DNA of 64,000 bases, from contig NZ_WQLB01000012.1 in assembly GCF_009755355.1 (NCBI RefSeq), positions 54,738-118,737 of the forward strand. The letters are read 5' to 3'. Positions 34,988 to 48,635 of this stretch are shown one piece after another (the stretch's first letter is position 1; each line of letters starts with the position of its first letter). Below the pieces are notes generated by a model. The model was not told the DNA's origin. It worked only from the letters and a program-made list of their open reading frames with translations, and ran no database searches. Position numbers and translations under genes: made by a program. Source of the stretch: Deinococcus arboris (GTDB taxonomy: Bacteria; Deinococcota; Deinococci; Deinococcales; Deinococcaceae).

Positions 34988-37053
34988 ACAACCGCGTGCT
35001 GTCCGGCACCGCCGCCGACACCAGCCACGACCAGGCAGCCCTGACCGCCTACCTGGAGCAGAAGGTCGGTCCCAACACCCTGACCTTTCCCAGTCTGGCC
35101 GCCAAGATTGAGGCCCTGATCGCGCGGGGCGTGTGGGACCCGGAAGTTTTTGCGCGTTACACGCCAGCCGAGGTGGAAGCGGTTTTTACCCGCGCCGAGA
35201 GCCTGAACTTCCGATTCCGGTCTTTTATGGGCGCTTACAAGTTCTACTCTGAGTACGCCACCATGACACCCGATCGAAAGGCCTGGCTAGAGCGCTACGA
35301 GGACCGCCTGAGTGTGACTGCCCTGGCCCGCAGTGAAACTGCCCAGGACGCGCTGGAACTGGTCGAGCATCTGGTGCGCCAGACCTTCACGCCTGCCACG
35401 CCGACCCTGATGAACTCGGGCAAGGCGAACACCGGGCGCCTGGTGAGCTGCTTCCTGCTGCAGGACTGCACCGACAATCTGGACTCGATTACCAAGACGC
35501 TTTCCTTCGTGGCCGAGCTGAGTAAGGGCGGCGGCGGCATTGGCGTGGAAGTCAGCAATCTGCGGGCGCGCGGCGAGTCACTGCGCGGCATTCAGAACGT
35601 CACCAAGGGCGTCATGGGCGTGGCGAAGATGCTGGACAACATGCTGCGCTACGCCGACCAGGCTGGCCAGCGTCCTGGCGCCGGCGCCATCTACCTGTCG
35701 GTCATGCACGCCGACTTTCTGGATACCCTGAGTGCCAAAAAGATTGCCACCGACGAGGACGCGCGACTCAAGACCCTGTCGGTGGGCGCCACGGTGCCGG
35801 ACATCTTCATGGAGAAGGCCCGCGCCGGCGAAGACATCTACCAGTTTTACCCTCACTCGCTGTATCAGGAGACTGGGCGCGAATTTACTTCTATTGACTG
35901 GACGCGCGAGTACGAGGCGCTGGCTGCCAACCCGGCCATCCGCAAAAAGCGCGTGTCGGCGCGGCGCATTCTGGAAGAGATTGCGATCACGCAGGGCGAG
36001 AGTGGCTACCCATACCTGCTGTTCGAGGGCAATGCCAACCGCGTCAACCCCATTTCCAACGTGGGCAGCATCAAGATGAGCAACCTCTGCTCTGAGATTT
36101 TGCAGCCCACGCTGCCCAGCACCTTTCACGCTTATGGGCAGGAGCACCGCGACGAGGTGGGGCTGGACGTAAGCTGCAACCTCGCCTCGCTGGTTATTGA
36201 GCAGAGTCTGGGGAGCGGCGACCTGGGCCGCGTGGTGCGCGCCGCTGTCAAGCTGCTGGACAACGTGGCGCGCTCGACCAGCATTCACGAGGTCCCTGCT
36301 GTCAAGCGCGCCAACGAGGAGATGCGGAGCATCGGCCTGGGCGCCATGGGCCTGCATTCCTTCCTGGCGAAGAATGAACTGATCTACGGCAGCCCCGAAG
36401 CGCTGGAATTTGTGGACGTGTACTTCGCGGCGGTGCACTACCACGCCCGCCGCGCCAGTATGGAACTGGCCCGCGACACCGGCTTCGTGTTTCGGGGCTT
36501 CGAGGGGAGCCGCTACCAGAGTGGCGAGCACTTTGCCCAATATCTGACCCAGGACTTCCTGCCGCGCACGCCTGAAGTGTCTGCCTTGTTTGAAGGGCAC
36601 CACCTACCCACCCGCGAGGACTGGCAAGCGCTTGTGGCTGAGATCCAGATGCACGGCTTGGCGCACTCTTTTGTCATGGCGATTGCACCCACCGGGTCCA
36701 TCAGCTACGTCTCGCACGCCTCGGCCAGCATCATGCCGATTACCGAACGGGTGGAAACGCGCACCAGCAACAAGGCCCGCACCGTCTACCCTATGCCGCA
36801 CCTGGATGAACGCACCGAGTGGTTTTACGAGGAAGCCTATGACATGGACCAGCGCCGCGTGCTGGACACCGTGGCAACGGCCCAAAAGCATGTAGACCAG
36901 GGGATTTCCTGCACGCTGTTCGTGCCCAGTAACGCCACCACCCGGACCCTTCAGCGCTATTACCTGTACGCCTACGCCCGCGGCCTGAAAACCCTGTACT
37001 ACACCCGCCTGAAAAAAGTCAGCATCGAAGACTGCCTGAACTGCGCGGTGTAA
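34966..37053 (+). CDS. nrdE: Class Ib ribonucleotide reductase, alpha subunit NrdE
   Basis: A 695-residue catalytic subunit that reduces ribonucleotides to deoxyribonucleotides. Active-site residues are visible: Cys162 in GRLVSCFLLQD, and Cys375 within NLCSEI (Asn-x-Cys-x-Glu). TGSISYVSHASASIMP and the radical-transfer tyrosines in LKTLYYTRLKK are present, and the C-terminal pair CLNCAV receives electrons from the redoxin. There is no N-terminal ATP cone, as expected for class Ib. The ATG at 34966 has AAGGA about 7 nt upstream; a longer in-frame extension is out of family. B12 is not needed by this enzyme. Confidence 0.95.
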   Translation: MDPWIELNNRVLSGTAADTSHDQAALTAYLEQKVGPNTLTFPSLAAKIEALIARGVWDPEVFARYTPAEVEAVFTRAESLNFRFRSFMGAYKFYSEYATMTPDRKAWLERYEDRLSVTALARSETAQDALELVEHLVRQTFTPATPTLMNSGKANTGRLVSCFLLQDCTDNLDSITKTLSFVAELSKGGGGIGVEVSNLRARGESLRGIQNVTKGVMGVAKMLDNMLRYADQAGQRPGAGAIYLSVMHADFLDTLSAKKIATDEDARLKTLSVGATVPDIFMEKARAGEDIYQFYPHSLYQETGREFTSIDWTREYEALAANPAIRKKRVSARRILEEIAITQGESGYPYLLFEGNANRVNPISNVGSIKMSNLCSEILQPTLPSTFHAYGQEHRDEVGLDVSCNLASLVIEQSLGSGDLGRVVRAAVKLLDNVARSTSIHEVPAVKRANEEMRSIGLGAMGLHSFLAKNELIYGSPEALEFVDVYFAAVHYHARRASMELARDTGFVFRGFEGSRYQSGEHFAQYLTQDFLPRTPEVSALFEGHHLPTREDWQALVAEIQMHGLAHSFVMAIAPTGSISYVSHASASIMPITERVETRTSNKARTVYPMPHLDERTEWFYEEAYDMDQRRVLDTVATAQKHVDQGISCTLFVPSNATTRTLQRYYLYAYARGLKTLYYTRLKKVSIEDCLNCAV

Positions 37054-37089
37054 GACGGCAGCTCACAGGTGCGCCGCTTTTTCCACTGT

Positions 37090-37107
37090 CCACTTCCTAC
37101 TCCCCAC
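37090..37107. repeat. 18-nt C-rich repeat, copy 1 (nrdE-nrdF gap)
   Basis: The string CCACTTCCTACTCCCCAC occurs here and again, identical, at 38541-38558. Both copies are followed by further CCCCAC or CCACTTC units. Confidence 0.75.
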
Positions 37108-37121
37108 TTCCCGGAGTCCCC

Positions 37122-38117
37122 ATGTCCCGCACCCCCTTTACTGCCACCAACTGGAGCGAACCCGAAGACAGTTTTTCGGTCACGTTCTACGAGAAATACA
37201 CCTCTCAGCTGTGGTTTCCTGAGGAAATCCCACTGAGCAACGACGCCTTGGCGTGGAAGGCGCTCTCGGATACCGAGCGCTGGACCTACATGCACGCTTC
37301 GGCGGGCCTGAACGCGCTGGATACCTTGCAGGGCGAAGTGGGGATGCCGGCCCTGCGGGGGCTGGTGCCAGGCCACATCCGCAAGGCCACACTGCAGTTT
37401 CAGGGCATGATGGAGGACATTCACGCCCGCTCCTACAGCCTAATGAACAAGACGTTCCTGACGACTCTGGAGGAGCGCGCGGTGTTCGCCTGGGTGGAGG
37501 CGCAGCCGCAGCTGCAATTCAAGATCGCTTTCATTCAGGATGTGTTCGCCGACCCCGACGAGAGCGACTTTGGGCTGTGGCGCAAGATGGTCGTGTCCTG
37601 CATGCTGGAAACGGCGCTGTTTTACAGTGGCTTTTACTATCCGCTGCTGCTGGCTGGGCAGGGCCGCATGGTGTCGGCAGGCGAGATTTTCAACCTGATT
37701 ATCTTGGACGAAGCGGTGCACGGCGTGTACGTGGCGCTCCTGGCCCAGGAGCGCTTTGCCGCCCTGACCGACGCCCAACAGGCCGAGGCGGTGGCCTGGT
37801 ACGAGGCGGCGCTGGACACCCTCTACGCCAACGAGCTGGCCTACACCGAAGTCCTCTACGGTGGCGTTGGTCTGACCGGGGATGTGGGCCGCTTTATCCG
37901 CTTTAACTTCAACGTGCTGGCCGACAACCTCGCCCTCCCGCGCCGTTTTGAGGACGACGATGTCAATCCCGTGGTCCTGAACGGCATTCGCTCGCGTGGC
38001 ACCACCCACGACTTCTTCAGCGCCAAGGGCAGCAGTTACGCCAAGCTGAACGTGGAACCTCTGCAGGATGAGGATTTCGCGGAACTGTGGCCCCAGGAGG
38101 TCGCCGGTGTCCACTGA
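37122..38117 (+). CDS. nrdF: Class Ib ribonucleotide reductase, beta subunit NrdF
   Basis: A 331-residue ferritin-like radical subunit. Metal ligands appear in order: Asp in NALDTLQGE, Glu and His in MMEDIHARSYS, Glu in CMLETALFYSGF, then Glu in ERAVF-type helix and Glu-x-x-His in ILDEAVHGVY. The radical tyrosine is the Tyr of HARSYS. NrdI activates it with manganese. CGGAG lies before the ATG. The 68-nt gap after nrdE contains a C-rich dispersed repeat. Confidence 0.94.
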   Translation: MSRTPFTATNWSEPEDSFSVTFYEKYTSQLWFPEEIPLSNDALAWKALSDTERWTYMHASAGLNALDTLQGEVGMPALRGLVPGHIRKATLQFQGMMEDIHARSYSLMNKTFLTTLEERAVFAWVEAQPQLQFKIAFIQDVFADPDESDFGLWRKMVVSCMLETALFYSGFYYPLLLAGQGRMVSAGEIFNLIILDEAVHGVYVALLAQERFAALTDAQQAEAVAWYEAALDTLYANELAYTEVLYGGVGLTGDVGRFIRFNFNVLADNLALPRRFEDDDVNPVVLNGIRSRGTTHDFFSAKGSSYAKLNVEPLQDEDFAELWPQEVAGVH

Positions 38118-38376
38118 GCGCCCCTTCGTGCTGTTTACCCAGGACGCTTGCCCCGCCTGCGAAACCCTAAAACGCATGCTGGCCCTGCCCCTGCGCGGCG
38201 CCTTTGATGATCAGATTGAGGTCGTGCACCGGCAAGAGCAGCCTGAACGCTTTGAGGCGCTGGCAGAAGCGTGCCGCCTGACCCGGACTCCAGCCCTACT
38301 TCACCGCCCTAGTGGCCGGCTGCTGCTCGACACCGGCGGACTGGGCCCAGTCAAGGCCTTTCTGCAACAGGGCTGA
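38107..38376 (+). CDS. Thioredoxin/NrdH-like redoxin
   Basis: An 89-residue thioredoxin-fold protein starting PFVLFTQDACPACETLKRML with a CPAC active site, a cis-Pro in RTPALLH and a C-terminal helix. As last gene of the nrd operon it is the likely electron donor to NrdE, in the role of NrdH. The start is GTG at 38107, supported by AGGAGG 7 nt upstream, and overlaps nrdF by 11 nt. Confidence 0.85.
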   Translation: MSTERPFVLFTQDACPACETLKRMLALPLRGAFDDQIEVVHRQEQPERFEALAEACRLTRTPALLHRPSGRLLLDTGGLGPVKAFLQQG

Positions 38377-38460
38377 TAAGGATTCCACTTTATTACGGCA
38401 CAACCGGGAGGGCGCCATCTGCGCCTCCATATCGCAGAATTCATATCTTCTCCTGCCCGC

Positions 38461-38504
38461 TCCGCTCGGATTAAATCGAGCGGAATGCCCGATTTAATCC
38501 GAGC
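38461..38504. repeat. Overlapping, mutually exclusive inverted repeats
   Basis: TCCGCTCG / CGAGCGGA (38461-38468 with 38477-38484) is one perfect hairpin. GCTCGGATTAAATC / GATTTAATCCGAGC (38464-38477 with 38491-38504) is a second, 14-bp one. They share bases and cannot form together. They lie in the 193-bp gap between the redoxin gene and the end of polA. Confidence 0.75.
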
Positions 38505-38510
38505 CCATAT

Positions 38511-38546
38511 AAAAGTGGGAACAGCAGCCGAACGCTGTTCCCACTT
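38511..38546 (-). terminator. Terminator of polA
   Basis: AAGTGGGAACAGC (38513-38525) and GCTGTTCCCACTT (38534-38546) form a perfect 13-bp stem. Read on the minus strand it is followed by TTATATG, giving four consecutive T residues including the stem end. Confidence 0.75.
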
Positions 38547-38558
38547 CCTACTCCCCAC
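38541..38558. repeat. 18-nt C-rich repeat, copy 2 (polA 3' side)
   Basis: Identical to 37090-37107. It overlaps the right arm of the polA terminator stem and ends 12 nt before the polA stop codon. Confidence 0.75.
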
Positions 38559-38569
38559 GCCCCACTTCT

Positions 38570-41341
<2,772 letters not shown>

Positions 41342-41532
41342 GCCGACCATTCTACTGTGGGCGTAATAGGCGTGGCCCGCGTGCAGTACGGCATGGAGCT
41401 TTGGTGAATACCGACGCTTTTCTCCAAGACGACCGAAGATCCTCGGCGTGAGCTGAAGGTTGTGGACGATGCACGGATACTGGTCAGTTGCCTTGCCCAG
41501 CACCAGGAAAAAACGTGTCGTTCAATCCATGC

Positions 41533-41563
41533 AAACGCCGCCGAGGGTGAGGCCAGGGCGGCG
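41533..41563 (-). terminator. Terminator of the small membrane protein gene
   Basis: CGCCGCC (41536-41542) and GGCGGCG (41557-41563) form a 7-bp stem followed on the minus strand by TTTGC, 20 nt after the stop codon. Confidence 0.65.
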
Positions 41564-41583
41564 TGCGTGGTGGGACAGGAGTT

Positions 41584-41721
41584 TTAGTCACCGGCCTGCA
41601 GGCCGCGCAGTGGAAGGTCTTCCTGCTCGCGCATCAGAGCGCGGTCTTCATGCGTCAGCGCCATAAAGGCAATCAGCATGACCAGGATGGTCAGGGCCGC
41701 CATGAACAGCAGAAGATTCAT
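41584..41721 (-). CDS. Small single-span membrane protein
   Basis: A 45-residue frame: one hydrophobic segment (about residues 2-22, NLLLFMAALTILVML and on) followed by a charged cytoplasmic tail THEDRALMREQEDLP. The abrupt switch from hydrophobic to charged residues and the terminator just behind it suggest a real gene. No good Shine-Dalgarno or canonical -10 is seen, which lowers confidence. Function unknown. Confidence 0.55.
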   Translation of the reverse strand: MNLLLFMAALTILVMLIAFMALTHEDRALMREQEDLPLRGLQAGD

Positions 41722-42219
41722 AGGTTTAGTGTGCGGGCCTTCTGCTCAGGCTCCATGACGCGACCCTCAAGAGGCGGTTACGGCTTCTTGACCGCATCTC
41801 AAGTCAACCCTGAGAGAACGCCCATGTTCGGCAGACAGCCAGAAAAGACCCCGCACGGGGCGGGGTGGCCCTTCACCGACTTCACCCGGTCGGTTTGAAT
41901 TGTGGGTATCTGTAGCCTAGGCACCCAACGTGAGCCCGGCCTCAGGATTGCGTATGTCTGCTTTAGTTTTTGAAGCATTCAAAATAGTGCATGAAGCTCT
42001 TTTTTACAGGCAGAGTGCTTGGCCAATAACTCCGAGGGGAGAGGCATGAAACGTAAGTTCAACGCTCGCCCTCTCTAGAAAGAGTCGGTTCTGAGCCACC
42101 TTTGGCCTTCCATCTCTTACCCGTGCATTAGGCAACCCTTGTCACCCCTATCAAGCCAGCGCCGCTAAGGTAGGGGGGCAAATCACCTGTTCCAAGCCTT
42201 TCCGCCCAAGGAGTGCCCG
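41722..42219. other. 498-bp intergenic region with hairpins and a 10-codon frame
   Basis: Two adjacent stem-loops occur: ACCCCGC / GCGGGGT (41848-41866), then ACCGAC / GTCGGT soon after, followed by TTTG. A well-placed Shine-Dalgarno and ATG at 42046 open a 10-codon frame. Otherwise I see no gene. Confidence 0.5.
42046..42078 (+). CDS. 10-codon frame with strong ribosome binding site
   Basis: GAGGGGAGAGG lies just before an ATG that encodes MKRKFNARPL and then TAG. It may be a leader peptide or the remnant of a decayed gene. No continuation in another frame was recognised. Confidence 0.3.
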   Translation: MKRKFNARPL

Positions 42220-42603
42220 ATGAAAGTCTTTGTTGCCACACTGACCTTGCTGACTCTGATGACCACCGTTGAGGCCCGGCCTTATCCAGACCGATTGGGC
42301 ATCTGCTACGTGTTTGTCAGCGGCAAGATGACGCAGCGCGCCCCCTGCGTGATCGGCACGGGGTACGGTGCCGGCGCCCAGTACATGAGCCTGACCTTCG
42401 GAACACGCGACCACGCCATTGAATTCCCGAACAGTCGTCCTGACCTGCCGCCGACCCTGGACGGCAAGGTCGCCCTGACTTACCGCCGAGACGCCAGCTT
42501 CTTCAGCATCTTGAAAGGCAAGCCTCTGGAGGACGAAGAATATATGGACTGCATCAAGACCAAGGACGGCAAGACGGACGTGTGCTACTTCCGGCCGTCT
42601 TAA
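42220..42603 (+). CDS. Secreted hypothetical protein with four cysteines
   Basis: A 127-residue protein with a signal peptide (MKVFVATLTLLTLMTTVEA) and four cysteines in the mature part (ICYVF, APCVIG, MDCIK, DVCYF), likely two disulfides. AAGGAG lies about 5-6 nt before the ATG. I recognise no family. Confidence 0.75.
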   Translation: MKVFVATLTLLTLMTTVEARPYPDRLGICYVFVSGKMTQRAPCVIGTGYGAGAQYMSLTFGTRDHAIEFPNSRPDLPPTLDGKVALTYRRDASFFSILKGKPLEDEEYMDCIKTKDGKTDVCYFRPS

Positions 42604-42840
42604 CACGGCGCGCAGCAAGCCTCTAGGTCTTCAGATCGCGGTGTAGAGCTGAACAGATCGCCTTATACGCCGTATCTCCGCCCCAGGCAGAGAGGATTGC
42701 CAGCTCCTGCCTCGCCTCTGGAAGCCCTCTTCTCACCCAGACACCAGGGTCGGGGGCCCATCTTCAGGCGCCCTGTAGGTGGGCTTGAGCGATACCCTAT
42801 TCACCCAGCCCCGGCCCGGCGCCCCCGCACATACTGGGTC

Positions 42841-43854
42841 ATGTCCTCCTTCCAGCCCAAACCTCTGAACGAGCAGGTCATGGTCATTACAGGCGCGTCC
42901 AGCGGCATTGGCCTGAGCACAGCCCGTGAGGCGGCGCGCCGCGGCGTGCGGCTGGTCCTGGTCGCGCGCAGCACAGAAGCCCTTCAGATCCTGGTCGAGG
43001 AGATTCGCCGGGGCGGCGGGCAGGCGGTGGCGGTGGTGGCGGATGTCAGCCAGGAGGTCGATGTTCAGCGTGTAGCGCAGCAGGCTATAGAGACCTATGG
43101 CGGCTTTGACACCTGGGTAAACAATGCCGGCGTAGGCATGTACGGCAAACTGGAAGACGCCCAGGAAGACGACATGCGCCGCCTATTTGACGTAAATCTG
43201 TGGGGTGTGGTGCACGGCTCTCGCACAGCGCTGCGGCAGCTTAAAGCGCATGGCGGTGTCCTGATCAACATGGGCAGCGTGGTGTCGGAACAGGCTATTC
43301 CGCTGCAAGGCTGGTACGCCGCCACCAAACACGCGGTCAAGGCCTTTACCGACGCCCTGCGTATGGAACTGGAACACGACGGGGCGCCAGTGATGGTCAC
43401 TCTGATTAAGCCGGGGCCTATTGACACGCCGTTCCCACTGAACGCCCAGAATGATCTGCCGGTCAAGCCCAAGCACGTGCCGCCCGTATATGCACCAGAA
43501 ACCGTGGCGCGCGCCGTTCTGCACGCCGCCAGCACCCCTACGCGCGAACTGTACGTGGGGGGCGGCGGCAAAGGTATGGCGGCACTGGGCACCCTCGCGC
43601 CAGGCCTGACCGAGCGCGGTATGGCCGCCACCGTGATTCCCGGCATGCAGACCGACGAGCCGGCGCTGCCACCCAGCGCCAGCATCCTGCGGCACGCCAC
43701 CGAGAACTTGCGTGAACGCGGGGACTACCCGGGCATGGTGCAAAAGATCAGTCTGTATACCGAGGCAGCGGCGCACTCACGCGTAATTGGGCTGGGTCTG
43801 CTGGGACTGGGACTGGCCGCTGTGGCCGTTCGGAGTATCAGACACCGCGCTTGA
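42841..43854 (+). CDS. Short-chain dehydrogenase/reductase with C-terminal membrane anchor
   Basis: A 337-residue SDR. The NAD(P) motif ITGASSGIG, the NNAG motif (WVNNAGVG) and catalytic Ser (NMGSVVSE), Tyr and Lys (GWYAATKHAVKAF) are all present. An Arg in LVARS after beta-2 suggests NADP preference. The last 25 residues (GLGLLGLGLAAVAV followed by basic residues) look like a membrane anchor. Substrate unknown. The start at 42841 is based on the usual distance to the nucleotide motif; a longer frame upstream is not family-like. A TACCCT box lies 43 nt upstream. Confidence 0.88.
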   Translation: MSSFQPKPLNEQVMVITGASSGIGLSTAREAARRGVRLVLVARSTEALQILVEEIRRGGGQAVAVVADVSQEVDVQRVAQQAIETYGGFDTWVNNAGVGMYGKLEDAQEDDMRRLFDVNLWGVVHGSRTALRQLKAHGGVLINMGSVVSEQAIPLQGWYAATKHAVKAFTDALRMELEHDGAPVMVTLIKPGPIDTPFPLNAQNDLPVKPKHVPPVYAPETVARAVLHAASTPTRELYVGGGGKGMAALGTLAPGLTERGMAATVIPGMQTDEPALPPSASILRHATENLRERGDYPGMVQKISLYTEAAAHSRVIGLGLLGLGLAAVAVRSIRHRA

Positions 43855-44153
43855 GCTGAAGGGGCGCCCCTCTGCTCATCGGCGTAGCTGCTCCGTGACT
43901 AGGGTGGCCAACCCCACGAAATAAGCCAGAGGCGCTCAGCCTCCCCTTGCCCCCTATCCTCTGAACCTGCGAAGACGACTGCTTGTCCTCAATGAAGATG
44001 GGACCGGCCATGCAACAGAGGGCCAGTCTCGTCTCGGCTCTACGGGTGAACCGCTCAAGGATGAAGGACCCTTGCAACAGCCAGACCTGAGTGGGAAGGA
44101 ACCTTCTCTCGAAAGAAAAGCCACGTCCCAGCCCAGGCTGCCCTAGCCGACCT
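43855..44153. other. 299-bp region between convergent genes
   Basis: A palindrome AGGGGCGCCCCT lies directly after the SDR stop codon. No gene or clear T-tailed terminator is seen. Confidence 0.5.
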
Positions 44154-45074
44154 CTACAGCAGCGGGCGACGGCGATGCACAAAACGCTGCTTTAACCCAA
44201 AGACCAGCGCACACAGCCCCACCACCAGCAGAGCGTCCAGGCCCAGCCGCTCTAGCCCTTCCCACGCCAGCTCCCAACGGGCCAGGCTCAGGGCCATGCC
44301 GACCGTGGCGGCGGCTGGCATCAGGACCAGGGCCACGAGCGCCCCGGCAATCACCCGCTCTCGGTACGCCGCCATCACCACTGCGCCGGCCAGCGCGCCG
44401 CAAGCCGAGAACAGCACCTCAACGGCTGTCGGGTTCGCCAGGCGGGCCAATTCCGGGTTGCCCGTAAAGTCAGTGACTTCGACCACCCCAAGTAACCGCA
44501 GTCCCCAGAAACTCAGGCCCGCCAAGGCGATAAATACGGCGTACCCCACAGCCGCTGACCACAGGCTCATGGTCAGTGCTTTGGGCTGGCGCACCACGAG
44601 GCCCAGCGCCACCTTGGCGAAGGGTTCAAACCCTGGCGCGACAATCGAGGCAGCCACAAAGGCCAGCACCTGCGGCGTGCCGCCAGACACCATGCCGATC
44701 GTCGAGAGCAGACCGCCCAGCGCCATCAGCGCCACAAAGTTGGAGGTCACGCGAATCTGATGCCGCAGGCCGGCGGCAATCTCTTCCCACAGGGCTTCAT
44801 CGACATCGGCCAGCACCTCGTCATGTGCCTGAGGGTCAAGAATTGCACTGAGTTCACTGGTGGTGGCGGAAAAATGGGGACACAGTTCCTCAACCTGTTT
44901 CAGAACAGCGTCGGCGCCGCGGTTCAGCACATGCGCGGTGAACACATCACCCGGTGGCTTGAGAGAAGCGCCCCGGCTCAGGGTGAGGCTCACCACCGCG
45001 TCCATCTCGGCCAGGCGGCGGCTCAGTTCGTGGGTCCGGTCAGCTGGAACCGTGATGGTCATGGTGCGGTGCAT
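44154..45074 (-). CDS. DUF389 family membrane protein
   Basis: A 306-residue protein with a soluble N-terminal domain (about 1-100, MTITVPADRTHELSRRL and on) followed by about six membrane helices, beginning NFVALMALGGLLSTIGMVSG. The helix SIVAPGFEPFAKVALGL is typical of DUF389 (TIGR00341-related) proteins. Function is unknown in general. TAGCGT lies 8 nt before the ATG at 45074. Confidence 0.85.
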   Translation of the reverse strand: MHRTMTITVPADRTHELSRRLAEMDAVVSLTLSRGASLKPPGDVFTAHVLNRGADAVLKQVEELCPHFSATTSELSAILDPQAHDEVLADVDEALWEEIAAGLRHQIRVTSNFVALMALGGLLSTIGMVSGGTPQVLAFVAASIVAPGFEPFAKVALGLVVRQPKALTMSLWSAAVGYAVFIALAGLSFWGLRLLGVVEVTDFTGNPELARLANPTAVEVLFSACGALAGAVVMAAYRERVIAGALVALVLMPAAATVGMALSLARWELAWEGLERLGLDALLVVGLCALVFGLKQRFVHRRRPLL

Positions 45075-45404
45075 GTGCCGTCACGCTACGCACCCCTCTG
45101 GCCGGCCAGCCTCTGCTCACCTGAAGCGCCTTTTATATTTCGATATTGAGTGGCTGTATGCCAGACCAGCAGCTATAGAAGACGGCATTCACCTGGTAAT
45201 GGTCTCCACAGAGATCGTCTTGTCGCTGTTCTTGGCGCAGATCGGCGCTCTTACTGAGCCTTCAACCGTGATTTCTTTTTATCTATCCTCTGAACCGCTG
45301 GAGCTATCAAGACAATGAATCAGTGAGAGGCCACGCAACGCCAAACAGAAAAAGGCGCCCACAACTCAGTGAGCGCCCTCAGCGTGTTGAAAAGCGAAAG
45401 CGTC
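45075..45404. other. 330-bp intergenic region
   Basis: It holds the DUF389 promoter on its left and the secA terminator on its right, with AT-richer sequence in between. No gene is seen. Confidence 0.5.
45349..45379 (-). terminator. Rho-independent terminator of secA
   Basis: On the minus strand AGGGCGC pairs with GCGCCT (one bulged G), followed by five T residues, about 25 nt after the secA stop. Confidence 0.8.
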
Positions 45405-48014
<2,610 letters not shown>

Positions 48015-48176
48015 GACAAGCGAGTATAACGCCCCTGGCCTGGCCACGCGGCTGCGATTTCAGTGAGGGGCGCATAAGCAACTTGAGCCGCCAGGGCTCA
48101 GGGACCATGAACAGCCGCTCTGGCCCCGGTGAAGGTGATGGGTATCACGCTCATAGAGTCACCCTATGCTGCGCCC

Positions 48177-48635
48177 ATGACCAAGCCCGGCCTGCTGTTT
48201 TCTCTTGCCCTGCTGCCTCTGCTCGCGTCCTGCGCGCCCTTAACGTCCATGCTGGCGAGTCAGGACGGCCCAGTGCCCCGCAGCGCCGGCCCGCTGACGG
48301 TGGGCCAGACGTGGACGGTCAGCGGCCCCGTCAGCGGCCGGACCGTGACGACCACCATCAATGTGCGCGACCTCGTGGAGGTGGCGGGCAGCACCGCCAG
48401 CGTGGGTGGGCGCGACCAGGCCGACGCCTTTGCGCGGGCTCAGGCGGGCTTTGGCGTGGCCACCTACAACAATGACCGCCGCACCCTGAACTTTGAATGG
48501 ATTGGCGAGCAGGGCGAGCGCTACGTCTGTGCCATCGACACGCTGCTGAGCCTGCCCTACGCGGGCCGCCTGACCCTGAGGCAGGGAGGCAACACGGCCA
48601 CTGGCAGCTGCCAGGCCACCCTCAGCCAGCCCTGA
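48177..48635 (+). CDS. Hypothetical lipoprotein
   Basis: A 152-residue exported lipoprotein with lipobox LLASC after a hydrophobic signal. The mature part has repeated TVTTTIN-like strands and two further cysteines (VCAID, GSCQA). No family recognised. TATGCT lies 6 nt before the ATG at 48177, which excludes the longer frame. The 3' end overlaps the convergent amidohydrolase gene by 14 nt. Confidence 0.75.
   Translation: MTKPGLLFSLALLPLLASCAPLTSMLASQDGPVPRSAGPLTVGQTWTVSGPVSGRTVTTTINVRDLVEVAGSTASVGGRDQADAFARAQAGFGVATYNNDRRTLNFEWIGEQGERYVCAIDTLLSLPYAGRLTLRQGGNTATGSCQATLSQP

Noticed and set aside
41563..41898. Plus-strand frame opposite the 45-residue membrane protein
   Set aside because: No start signal and composition is that of an antisense shadow, while the minus-strand frame has a clear membrane helix.
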